The notes under the pieces: generated by a model
Seen by the model: the letters and a program-made list of their open reading frames with translations, nothing else
Database searches by the model: none
Told to the model about the DNA's origin: nothing
In this document: positions 9,401-19,403 of the stretch, one piece after another
Layout: every line of letters starts with the position of its first letter
Numbering within the stretch: position 1 is the stretch's first letter
Program-made: the position numbers and the translations under genes
NCBI GenBank assembly: GCA_037042185.1
Contig: JAXQJY010000028.1
Location: forward strand, 2,418,001-2,482,000
DNA length: 64,000 nt
Source: Sordariomycetes sp. S80-01Y
Taxonomy: Eukaryota > Ascomycota > Sordariomycetes
Reading direction: 5' to 3'

Positions 9401-12400
9401 GTGTATCCCTCCAAGACCACGCACGCGTTGTCCGGGTCGGACTCCTGAGTGGCAAACACGTCCAACTCGATAGGCTTCGCCACCTTCGGTGAGATTTCCG
9501 GCGACGAACCATAGACTCGGAGACGGCTACCAGGGACTTTGGTGGTCTTCGGTGAGATGGTCAATCGCTTGAACCCCGAAGGCATGTAAATCTTGTCCCA
9601 ACCCTTGCGTCCGGCGCCGAGCAGCGGCCAGAGGATCTGAATGACGAGGTCAAGGTGCGCCGGGTGCATGATGAGCTCTGGCTCGAACTGATGCGGCATC
9701 ATAGCGGCTGTATCTGCCAATTCAACCTCCGCCACAGCTAGCTGCTCAGTGGTCCTGCACTCAACGAAGCTTTGGAAGGCTGGTCCGTAGTAGACTCCAA
9801 GGCTCTTCAGGTTGCCTGCAAGCTGCTCTATATCGACACCCTCGGTGCAGCTGGACTCCATCATAGAGGTGCGGTCTCGCAAAGCCTGCGTTTTGGCATC
9901 CAGCTGATGTTGACCATCGACAGCATTGACGGCGGCATCTTTTTGGACGCCAACAAGTCCTCGACAGTGCTCGGTCCAGCCTTTGCCAACTGCCCAAGCA
10001 AAGATTCGGAACTCGTCCCAAGCGTCTGTAGACTTTTTGGTTCCTTCGTTGTAGGGTCGCAGTGTGATCATCGTTTCGACGTCTTGTCCCTCCTCGATAA
10101 GAAGAGCTCGATTGGCGGAGATCTCACGGAATTCGTATCTGTCGAATTTGACATTCCGAGCCGTAGCCCTCTGGAAAGCAGCTTCCATTGCCATAGTTAC
10201 GTAGCCGGCCATAGGGAAAACAATATTGGACTGGATCTGGTGGTCTCGGAGCCACGGCATGTCCTCCAACCTGGGGGCATATTAACAAAGCTCACTGGGG
10301 CTCACAATCTAGACACTTACCTAATAATGTTGCGCCAACGCGGTTCGAGATCGTTTGAGTCGTCGGCCAAAGCCCCCAATATATCGTTGCGTGGAAATTG
10401 TCGAATAAAGCGGCGGTTGTCACCAATGCGGCTCTGGTGCCAGTATCGGGTAGTATGGTTCCAAGGGTAACGGGGCAGATCTGTGAGCAGGCTCACGCTT
10501 TTGTCACGCCCACGAGGGAAGTTGATTGCTTCAAAGTTGAGTAGCTTTCCCCGCGAGGTCAGTGATGCCGCCAGCTGATGAACGGCTTCAACCGCGTCGG
10601 TGTTGCGGACTAGGGTGGGAGTGTATTGCACGTTACTGATGGTGGCGGCCTTCAGAGTTTGCTTGACAGGCCCCTCGAGAGCCCCGTGAGGCCCTACCTC
10701 GACCAGGACAATGCCTTCTTGCTGTGAAGAGCCCGAGTCAGCCGCATTTAGCGCACTGCACATGTTTTGCAGAGCTTGACCAAATTGAACGGGGCTGGTC
10801 AGGTTCTTTGCCCAGTACGTCGCATCAAGCGCTGAAGGCATGATTTCAGACCCCGTGACCGAGGAGAAGAACCGCGCGGTTGAAGTCTCCAGAGGCACAA
10901 TGTCCTTGAGAGAGGCAAGGTACTCGCCAGCCACGAGTTCCATGTGATGCGAATGGTACGCCATGTCGACTCTCAGCTTTCGATTAAAGATACCCTTTCC
11001 TTCCACAATGTCTTTCAGCTCGTCTATCGCATCCTCGTCACCAGCAATAGTTACGCTTGAAGGGCTGTTGATACAGGCAACAACAGCGCGCCCAGCCTTG
11101 AGAGTCTTAGTTAGAGGTCGTATCTGCTCCGGCCCAGCGCCAACTGCCATCATGGACCCTCGAAGATCAGAGTGTTTCGTCTTAAAGTTTGCTGTTGCGA
11201 GACCTCGGAAGTACGCAATCTTCAAGCAAGACTCAATGGATAGAACGCCAGAAGCGAATGCCGCTGCGATCTCCCCACTTGAGTGGCCAACGACACTCAC
11301 CGGCCGGATATGCCAACTTGAGAGTAGCCGCACCAGCGCGATCTGGACAGCGGTACAAGCTGGCTGGCTGATGTACGCGTGACCAACCAAAGTCTCTTTG
11401 TCATCCTTGAGCAGCTCGTCTGTCTTCGTTAGGATCAACAACCAGCTGGTAAAGCCTTCAACGTACCTTTGAGCGACCATTCAGCGCCAAGCTCCCGCAG
11501 GTACTCATCTGCAGCGTCGATGACGGAAGCGTAGGCAGGATATATTCTCATGAGCTCTCTTCCCATGGCATACCACTGAGCACCCTGCCCTGTAAAAACG
11601 TACGCAATGCGTGGTGCGTCGAAAGAAGATACTGGACGAATCTCAGGGTTTGACAATTTTTGGATCAGCTCCGAGGAGGTAGTGGCCGATATGGCTACCT
11701 TGCATGGCAAGAATGATCTCCTCTGGCAAAGCGTGTAGGCAAGCTTACCCATCACAGACAGCTCGAGAGTTTCCGGCCGCTGCTCAAGGTACATTTGAAG
11801 TGCTTGCATCTGTGCTTTGACGGACTTCTCGCTGTGTGCTGATAAGACAAAGAGGAAGCGGATCTTGTGACTGGCGATACCAAGCTTGGAGGCCGTCACC
11901 AAAGCATTACCTTCCAAGCCGTTCTGTGGCTTGACAAGCTTTGCTCGATCGGCCTTTGACGGCTTCGGTGGCCCTTCGAGCACTACGTGGCAGTTGGTAC
12001 CCCCAAAGCCGAAGTTGTTGATGCTGGCGTACTTCTTCTTCCGAGGCCAGGGGAGCTGCGTCTTCGGAACCTGGGACTGTTAGTTCCAACCCGACAACAG
12101 GCAGAAGGGTTCGTTATGGGATTTACCTTTATGTTCCACTCCGCCAGTGGAATCGCCTCATTGGCTTTCTTGAAGTTGATATTGGGCAGGATAAACCCTT
12201 TCTCGAGCATAAGGGCCGTTTTGATCACCGCTAGAATCCCCGAAGAACCCTCTGCGTGTCCAATATTACTTTTTATAGAGCCAATGAAAAGCGGTTCTTT
12301 GGCTGAGCGTCCTTCCCTGAAGATGGAATGTAACGCCTTGGTCTCGATTGGGTCGCCAACCTTGGTCCCCGTGCCGTGTGCCTCGACATATCCTGTATCT

Positions 12401-13548
12401 CTGGGGTCTAACCCCGCCGATTCGTAAACCGAGCGTATGAGCTCCGCTTGCGCTGAACCATTGGGCATCGAGAGACCCTGCGTCCGACCGTCTTGGTTCA
12501 TGCCAGTATTCCGGATTACTGCTCGGATCTTGTCGCCGGCTGCCACGGCGTCTTTGAGGGGCTTCAAAACTACGCAACCAATGCCTTCGCCTCTACCGAA
12601 TCCTGAGGCTGTGTTGTCGAAGGAATGCGATTTACCCGACTGTGATAATATCCTTCTTTTGTCAGTTCGTTACGAGAGATCTTGTGAAGAATCTTACCGG
12701 AGGTTCGACATGGAGACAAAAATCTCGGGAACCAGGTTCAAGTGGCTTCCTCCAACCACTGCGTGGCTCGACTCTCCTGATCGAACACTCTGACATGCTA
12801 GATGCAAGGCTGCCATCGTTGATGAGCACGCCGTATCAACTGTCACACTGGGACCTTTCAGGTCAAAGTAGTAAGACAGCCGATTAGACAGGACACTCTG
12901 GGCCGTTCCAGTGCCTTCGTAGGCTGGCGAAGTATCCAGGTCCCTTAGGCAGTACAGACTGTAGTCCGAGAAAGAACCTCCAACGAAAACACCGACATTC
13001 TTGCCAACTACAGACTCCTTGGGTATTCCAGAGTTCTCGAAAGCCTCGTACGTGCATTCTAATAGGAGCCGCTGCTGCGGATCGATTGACTTCGCCTCCT
13101 GGGCCGAAATATTGAAGAAGGGTGCATCAAAGAGCCCGACATCTTCTTGTATAAAGTGCCCGCCCTGAGCGTTGTAGGTTCCCGTCTTAGATGCATTTGG
13201 ATGGTAGTAGCCTTCGTGGCTCCATCGATCTTTCGGCACTGTTGACCAGCCGCTTCTTGCTCGTGAGCATAGCTGCCATAGCTCTTCGGCGCTGCTCACA
13301 TCGCCTGAGAGACGACATGACATGCCCACTATAGCTATTGGTTCAACATCAGGAAGAGATATCGCTTCTGTTTCGCCGTTGGTGGCGTGCACGCCGTTGA
13401 TGTCATTGGATGCAGTGTTGGCGTGCGGAGGCTGTTGGTCGTGTGGTGTGCCATTCGGGTGGCCGTTGAGTTGGCCATTTGCTACACCGTTGGCATTGCC
13501 ATTGGACAACTCGTTGTGATGCCCGTTTGGGCTTGGAATTGAGCCCAT
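6489..13548 (-). CDS. Highly reducing type I polyketide synthase, KS-AT-DH-ER-KR-ACP
   Basis: Six exons (13548-12698, 12652-12127, 12070-11467, 11419-10321, 10270-7384, 7334-6489) sum to 6813 nt, 2270 aa. The frame runs open to 13659, but only from a TTG; the first ATG is 13548. After a 60-residue Asn/Gly-rich leader the domains follow. KS: Cys241 in DTACSS, His in EAHGTGT and SNIGHAEG. AT: Ser707 in GHSSGE. DH: His1037 and Asp in HLDLVIQ. ER: NFKDVMIAMG and HAAAGGVGQA. KR: GGTGGLGRS, Tyr2045 in QAAYSGAN. ACP: Ser2213 in GLDSL. DH runs into the KR-stub/ER region with no C-methyltransferase, and no thioesterase follows the ACP. The DH H-x3-G-x4-P motif has Ser for Gly. It iteratively makes a reduced linear chain; release probably needs the FSH hydrolase. 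Confidence 0.95.
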
Positions 13549-14263
13549 TGCTGCTTCAATGAGTCGGTAGGGTGACGTTTGATGGGAGCAGGCAAAAAGT
13601 GAGAGAGAGCGTGAGCATGTCGTGGAAGACGGCCTACAACTACTCACCAGGCTTGCCAAACTTTACAGTACCCGACTTTAGCTGCGGCACGTATCAATGA
13701 TGAGCACGCCACACACCTTTACAATCTCACACCATTCTAAGCATCCTTGTGATTGATCCAGAACCACAAGACGCGACTGATCTCCAAAACCTTGTGCGGA
13801 GTAAGGGTCCCTCCCGAGCTACTGATAGGCAGCGTAACGTTCCCTGCTTGGTCGAAGGATCGCAGGGTGGGAGCGCAGCCCACTTTACCCCAACGTTGAT
13901 AATCAGCACCATGCCAGTATTGGAAGTTAATCATCGCGCGAGGACCCCTACCGTCGATTGTCGGGTCCGAGGGGCAGAGGAGGGGTCGCCAAAGATGACA
14001 CCAGGCGATCGTTGGATGTCGATGTCTCGGGATGCATATGCAGTGAGATATCCAACGTTACGGCACGGAAGAGAGGATGCCGAAGCTGCGTTCTTCTAAT
14101 CACTCCAGCAAGGCTCGGTGATTGTTCACTGATTGCTTAGGGCCTGAGACTGAGCGTGCTGGTGTCTGGGCGAGCCATCACGATACTCAACGCTGGTGCT
14201 AAGCCAAGGACCTGGTGCGACTTCTTTCTGCTCCGCAACACCCCAATAGGACAACGAGAGGCC
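13549..14263. promoter_or_regulatory. Divergent promoter of PKS and P450
   Basis: This 715-bp gap separates the PKS ATG (13548, minus) from the P450 ATG (14264, plus). It holds no credible coding sequence. It contains TCGGGTCCGA (13961-13970), about 410 bp from the PKS start and 290 bp from the P450 start, so one site could serve both genes. Confidence 0.6.
13961..13970. promoter_or_regulatory. TCGGGTCCGA inverted repeat in the PKS/P450 promoter
   Basis: This is an inverted TCGG/CCGA repeat with a 2-bp spacer, nearly identical to 4865-4874. In a by-eye read of the window I found no other TCGGN2CCGA. Zn2Cys6 dimers bind such inverted CGG triplets with a set spacer. Confidence 0.5.
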
Positions 14264-15835
14264 ATGCTGGAGTTTCTCTTGCGACCGACCAGTCTGGCTC
14301 TGGCAACAGCGATATTCATCTATCTTACCTATGCCCTGCGGCAATTGATATGGCCCTCACATCTCCCGAGGCTTCCCGTTGTCGGCAGTTCGAAGAGCGA
14401 CTGGCTGCCACTGCTACAGGCTAGATGGCGCAACACGAAGAACTACAAAGATGTGGCGGCCGAGATCGAAACCGTCTACAAAGACAAGCCTTGCATCGTG
14501 CCTATCGGGGGCAGCGAAATAGTCGTGCTGCTGCCAGCTTCCGAGACGCAGCACATCGTCGACCAGCCTGACTCTCTGCTCAACATGCCGCAGCCCATGA
14601 TTGATGGGCTGCAGTTCAAGTACACTGTACGAGATCAGATCGTTCTCGATGAGCCACTGCACCTGAAAACGGTGTCCAAGGACCTTACGCGCGAGATCTC
14701 GAACCTTGTTCCCGATATCGTCGAAGAGGCGGCGTGGGGATTCGACAAGCACTGGGGAAACAACATCTCGGAGTTTGTAGAGGTGCCGGTTTTCGATACG
14801 ATGCGACACATCATCGGCAGTGTTTCGAACCGCGTCTTCGTCGGGATGCCCACGGGCCGCAACCCAAAGCTGGTAGAAGCAGGAATGTCATATGCCGCGG
14901 CTCTGCCTCAAGAAGCCGGAAAGCTGCGCATGTATCCGTCTTTCCTCAAGCCCTTGATAGCCAGGCGTTACACAGAGAAGACGCGGAAACATACCAAAGA
15001 CTTCTACGACATCCTAATTCCAGAAGTCGCGCAACGTCTCGAAGAGCATCGGCAGCGGGAACAAGGCGTTGATGATGAGAAGAGGCCAAGACGAAACGAC
15101 TACCTTGAATGGGCGATACCACAGGCGAAGGCTCATGTCAATCCGAAGAACGCCGAGCCCGAGACTATCGCAGGACGGGTACTTATGCTCAACTTTGGGG
15201 CAATTCATACTACAAGCTTCACCATCACGCATGCCATCTTCGATCTCTTCAGCTCGAGCCAAGAAACGGTCAACGAGTTGCGACGGGAAGTTTCTTCTGT
15301 GTTGGCGCAGCACGGCGGGGAATGGAATAAGAGGTCACTGCAAGATATGCACAAGTTGGACTCTCTCGTTCGAGAGGCACTTCGGCTGAACATGTCGAGC
15401 ACCTTTGGTGTCCCTCGCCTCGTCATTGGGCGGGAAGGCTTCGTTACGCGGTCTGGCATACGCATCCCACGGGGCAACACAATCGCTGTCCCGGGGAAGA
15501 ACATCGGCCGAGATGAAGCCTTCTACGAGGACGCCAATACCTTCAAGCCGTTCCGGTTCGCTGAGAAGCGGCAGGACGGAGATGTTGAGTACGTGCAGAG
15601 AGCCCGTCTCGCTGCCGCGACAACAAATCCGGAGTTTCTGCCGTTTGGCCACGGCAAACATGCGTGTCCTGGGAGGTTCTTTGCCGTAGGTCAGTTAAAG
15701 CTAATTTTGGGCTACATGATTATGAATTACGAGATCGAGATGCTGGATAAGAGGCCGTCAGATATCTTCATTGGTGTTGCGAAGCTGCCGCCTCTGGCCT
15801 CGAAAATACGTATACGAAGGAGAGACGAACGATAG
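14264..15835 (+). CDS. Cytochrome P450 monooxygenase of the polyketide cluster
   Basis: This is a single-exon gene of 523 aa. The frame opens upstream at a GTG, but the first ATG is 14264. It begins MLEFLLRPTSLALATAIFIY, an N-terminal ER membrane anchor, then the proline hinge LPRLPVVG. The I-helix reads NFGAIHTTS, in place of the common AGxxTT. The K-helix E-x-x-R is REALRLNMS. The heme loop FLPFGHGKHACPGRFFA carries the ligand Cys468. The layout resembles the CYP68/ent-kaurene-oxidase-type P450s common in fungal clusters, but I would not assign a family. It is divergent from the PKS across a shared promoter, which strongly suggests co-expression. Expected role is hydroxylation or further oxidation of the released chain. 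Confidence 0.92.
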   Translation: MLEFLLRPTSLALATAIFIYLTYALRQLIWPSHLPRLPVVGSSKSDWLPLLQARWRNTKNYKDVAAEIETVYKDKPCIVPIGGSEIVVLLPASETQHIVDQPDSLLNMPQPMIDGLQFKYTVRDQIVLDEPLHLKTVSKDLTREISNLVPDIVEEAAWGFDKHWGNNISEFVEVPVFDTMRHIIGSVSNRVFVGMPTGRNPKLVEAGMSYAAALPQEAGKLRMYPSFLKPLIARRYTEKTRKHTKDFYDILIPEVAQRLEEHRQREQGVDDEKRPRRNDYLEWAIPQAKAHVNPKNAEPETIAGRVLMLNFGAIHTTSFTITHAIFDLFSSSQETVNELRREVSSVLAQHGGEWNKRSLQDMHKLDSLVREALRLNMSSTFGVPRLVIGREGFVTRSGIRIPRGNTIAVPGKNIGRDEAFYEDANTFKPFRFAEKRQDGDVEYVQRARLAAATTNPEFLPFGHGKHACPGRFFAVGQLKLILGYMIMNYEIEMLDKRPSDIFIGVAKLPPLASKIRIRRRDER

Positions 15836-16104
15836 GGCATTAGATTATGAGCATGGATGTAGCTTATCAGAACCACTTGAACCGTCGGTTTGGCTGGAAA
15901 GCATAGACTTTTCATGAAAAGGTTGTCAATTGAGCTCATTTACTCAATGTTGTGATGCTTCTTTGGTGAGGTTTCGATTCCCTGCGAGCCCATGCACATT
16001 GAGACAGCTCGTCATAAGCTTCAAGCCCTGATAGCTCATAATATTCATGCGTTGGAGTACCCAGGAATCGCCCAGAGCATTGTGATGCTAGAAGCTGGCC
16101 ATCG

Positions 16105-17019
16105 TTACTTTTTCCTCGCAACAACCATGGCCACCTGAAACGCCAGCTCGAACTCTCCTCCCACTTCTTCCGCGCCTTTTAGCACTTCCCTCCATTCTTC
16201 ACAGTTCCACGTATCCTCCGAAGCCCCGAGGAACTTCTGCAAAAGTAGCCTCAGCCCCTCCGCCGAGTCCCTCTTCATCCATTCAGCATCCTCCCAAGTC
16301 TCCTTTGCAGGGCCGTCCTCCTCAAAAAAGTTACGCACGACGCCGAAGCGCTCAGCCATGATCTCGGATGATGGCCACTTCTCCCCGTGAAGATTGATCT
16401 CTATCCTGCGGACGTCTGTCCAGATATCCTTGTCAAACGGTACAAAGTCCAGACCGACGTTGCTCTGGGAGAAGCCCCTTCTCCACGCCGGGTGCTGCAC
16501 GGCCGAGTCGGGGGTATTCTTGCCAAAGTTGTCGAGGAGCTGTCTCTGCGCAAGCTGAGCCCGCTTGCTGTTCCGTATCTCAGGGAACGGGAGGTAGTAC
16601 ACTGCCGCGAAAGTGCCGCCGGACCTGAGGCTTTTCGCCATCACTGGCATACCTTTGGAAACGTCCACCCAGTGCAAGGCCTCGCAACAGCAGAGGAGAT
16701 CGATTGATCCATCTTCCAGCCAGTCGTCCTCGGCCACAGTGTTCTTGAACACGAACTCAACATCAGGGTGCGATTCCTTGAGCATTTTTTCAGCAAATTC
16801 GAGATGATCCTTTCCAGGGTCTGACACGAAGAACTGCCTGGCTTGTGTCCGGGTCGCTAGATCATGGGTTGCGACGCCGCCTCCTGCTCCAGCGTCATGA
16901 ATTTTTTGCAATGGTCCTTGGTGGTAGTCGAGCCATAGCTTCCACATCGACGACGGATATGGCGGCCGATATTGCATATACTCATCCCACGATATCGTCT
17001 TTGTGAATGGTCTTGACAT
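16105..17019 (-). CDS. TMT1/Crg1-like SAM-dependent methyltransferase
   Basis: This is an intronless gene of 304 aa with ATG at 17019. The start MSRPFTKTISWDEYMQYRPPYP, the SAM loop IHDAGAGGGVATHDLA and the later CCEALHWVD match the trans-aconitate 3-methyltransferase/Crg1 group of small-acid methyltransferases. It converges with the P450 (269 bp between stops) and is followed by a GH43 enzyme. It may be the right-hand member of the cluster, methylating a carboxylate or hydroxyl, or an unrelated housekeeping or detoxification enzyme. The upstream 17020-17752 gap has no CGGN2CCG site, which slightly favours its lying outside the cluster. Confidence 0.82.
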   Translation of the reverse strand: MSRPFTKTISWDEYMQYRPPYPSSMWKLWLDYHQGPLQKIHDAGAGGGVATHDLATRTQARQFFVSDPGKDHLEFAEKMLKESHPDVEFVFKNTVAEDDWLEDGSIDLLCCCEALHWVDVSKGMPVMAKSLRSGGTFAAVYYLPFPEIRNSKRAQLAQRQLLDNFGKNTPDSAVQHPAWRRGFSQSNVGLDFVPFDKDIWTDVRRIEINLHGEKWPSSEIMAERFGVVRNFFEEDGPAKETWEDAEWMKRDSAEGLRLLLQKFLGASEDTWNCEEWREVLKGAEEVGGEFELAFQVAMVVARKK

Positions 17020-17752
17020 GGTTGGAGGTGAGAGCTGGTGTCTTGTAAATTGCGCAGGGTCGAGGGTGGGATCTGACTTCCTGGTTTACGGTCGTTGTTC
17101 GTATAATTGGTGGCGACTATGCTCTGTATAGCGATTCACTATGCAGCGGCAGTGAATCAGTCGCATGCAATATACATTGGCTTTTGGAATCTGGTGCAAA
17201 CACAACCATGTTGGAGAACGACGGCAACGTTGCATGCATAATACGTGGTGGGTGGAGAATCCTTCAAGGAGCAGTATCGTCTCAGTGATGGTCTTTGATA
17301 GCCCGCCCCTTGGTGTGCATTGCCCTTGGGTAAGCAAGGCCTCGGTCGTTCAGAGATGGACTAAGTGTCTGTTGAAGCTGAAGCTGTTCATTGGCCCAGC
17401 GATTCGATTCTAGCTCAGCATGAGAACGGGTCAGTCGCGGCTCAATGGCTTAATGCTGTGTCGAGGAGTCCAAGCCCGACATCTGTAACCAATGCTGTTC
17501 TTGCATTTACGGCAACTCTGCATACGTCGACCATTTTGGTATCCTTGAAATGAGAAGTTCAAATCGCGTTCTACTTTTAGATAATCAACTTCAACAGCGT
17601 GTGTCTGTTTTCAAGGCGTTCTTTTCTAGCCCTTTGCTTCATTTATAACTCGTATTCATTTGTGTGAGCCATTCGTCTGATATGTAAAGAGAGTCCCCTG
17701 GAGTATATACATGTCGCAGAGCGCAGTTCCCTCCCGCAGCGCGACTTCATCA
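17020..17752. other. Intergenic, methyltransferase promoter and GH43 3' flank
   Basis: This 733-bp gap lies between two minus-strand genes. I see no gene, repeat or recognisable site in it. Confidence 0.5.
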
Positions 17753-19403
17753 CTACGCCAGTGCAAGCTCAAACTCCTTCAGCAGCACGCTTCCCCCCAA
17801 GCTCTGGGTCGCAAAGTTGAAGACGGCGAAGCGGAACGCCATGAAGAACTCCCACCGGTTGTGAATAGCGAACTCCGGTCCGAGCTGCTCGAAGCTCTCG
17901 CCATCGGTGCTCCACTCCAACGTTGCCGCGTTCGAGTTGCTGCCAACTCCAAAGGAGGGAGTCACATCGGCAGTGATTCTGAACCAAATGTCCTGCTCAC
18001 CAGATGCCACGCCCTCGAGCACGCTGGTAACACTGGCAACCTCTGTGCCTTCGGAAGTAGTCTGCCAGCCATTGTCGCCCTGCTCGAGGACGATGTCGTT
18101 GACGTAGACTAGCGAGACGGAGCCGTCGCCGGCTTTTCGGACGCCGATGTAGGCGGATTCGTCGCGGAAGATGGCAACTCCCGCGACGTCACCGTTGGAG
18201 AGGCTCCCGACGTTAAGACGGAAGGTCCCCGAGCTCTTAGGTCCGAGAATTCGGTGGGTGAGCGTGTTGCGGGCAGCGTACAGGTTGGTGGTGACGGTCG
18301 CCGTGGATAGAGTCAGTCCGCCATCGCCGAGAGACCAGGCTGGATTGTCGGGGTTGTGGTTCCACTCCCATTCTGGGCCCAAGCTAGAGCCGTTAAATGC
18401 GTCTATGTAAGGACCGATGGGCGCGACGGTCTTGTCAGTTTGAATGTCGGGTACAGCATAGCTCTGGCCCCAGCCGCCGTTCGAGTCGGTGACAATGCTG
18501 GGCCACCCTTCGCCGTCAAACTCGATCGGAGCCAGAACTGGCATACGACCGAGAGGATAGGCATCAAGGAAGCTCATGTAGTACCAATCTCCATTGGGTG
18601 TGTCGACGATGCCGCCTTGGTGGGGTGTGCCGGCGTTGGGGACGGGAGAAGTCATGCGCTGCAGGACCGTGCGCTCAGTGTAAGGGCCCCATGGGTTGTC
18701 GGCTTTGAGAACGTGCTGCTCATCGGCGGGCTTGGTCAACCAGATGTAGTAGCTTCCCTCGATGTTGTAGAAGCGAGCACCCTCGAGGTACACGCCATTG
18801 TCGGGCCAGACGATCTGCGCCGGTCAGTCCCTCGCTCTCATTGAACATAGGGCAGCTCACCTCTTGACGGACCGTGCTCAGTCCGTCCTGAGACAGCTCG
18901 ACAACGCCAATGTCGTATGAGCCGTATGCCAGATACATGGTATCATCTTCATCGATGAGAATGCCCAAGTCATAGTAGCACTCCGGCAGAGCAGGATGCT
19001 GCGTCCACTCGCCCGCGGGATCGCTCGCAGTGAAAACCTGTGTCTGCGCAAAGTCGGTGCATCCGTACCAATAATATAGCCCGTTGCTCTCGCGGTACCT
19101 CATCGAACTAGCCCAGATGCCGTTGACGTAGGCAGATCCACTGCCGTCGAGGTAGTACTTGTCACCAAAGTCGAGCTCTGGCACCGAATGACCGATCATC
19201 TCCCAGTCGACGAGGTTGTAGGAGCGAAGGATGGGCGCTCCAGGCGAGTAGTGCATCGTGGATGCAGAGTAATAGAACGTATCATCAACCCTGAAGATGT
19301 CGATGTCGGCAAGGTCCTGGTAGATGACGGGGTTGGTGAAGGTGTCCTGGGCAGAGACTGCCGAGCCCATGACCGCAAGGGTCAGACCTAGGGAGCGCAT
19401 CAT
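17753..19403 (-). CDS. Secreted glycoside hydrolase family 43 (beta-xylosidase/arabinofuranosidase type)
   Basis: Two exons (19403-18861, 18814-17753) give 534 aa. MMRSLGLTLAVMGSAVSAQD is a signal peptide; either of two adjacent ATGs may start it. The five-bladed propeller carries the three GH43 acids: general base Asp in YQDLADIDIF, the pKa-tuning Asp in ECYYDLGILIDEDD, and the general acid Glu in YLEGARFYNIEG, just after the intron. From about residue 340 a beta-sandwich domain (DAFNGSSLGPEWEW onward) follows, as in GH43 exo-enzymes acting on xylan or arabinan side chains. It acts outside the cell in plant-cell-wall breakdown. The upstream sequence has a TATATAAAG box (complement of 19482-19490) and an XlnR-like GGCTAA at 19562-19567. 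The exact subfamily is not decided. Confidence 0.92.

Noticed and set aside
13549-13659. 37-residue N-terminal extension of the PKS
   Set aside because: The frame there begins at TTG, not ATG. The first ATG is 13548, followed by a typical PKS leader.
15936-16030. Possible tRNA near a GTTTCGATTCCC string
   Set aside because: The B-box-like string has no matching A box, acceptor stem or anticodon arm at the right distance.
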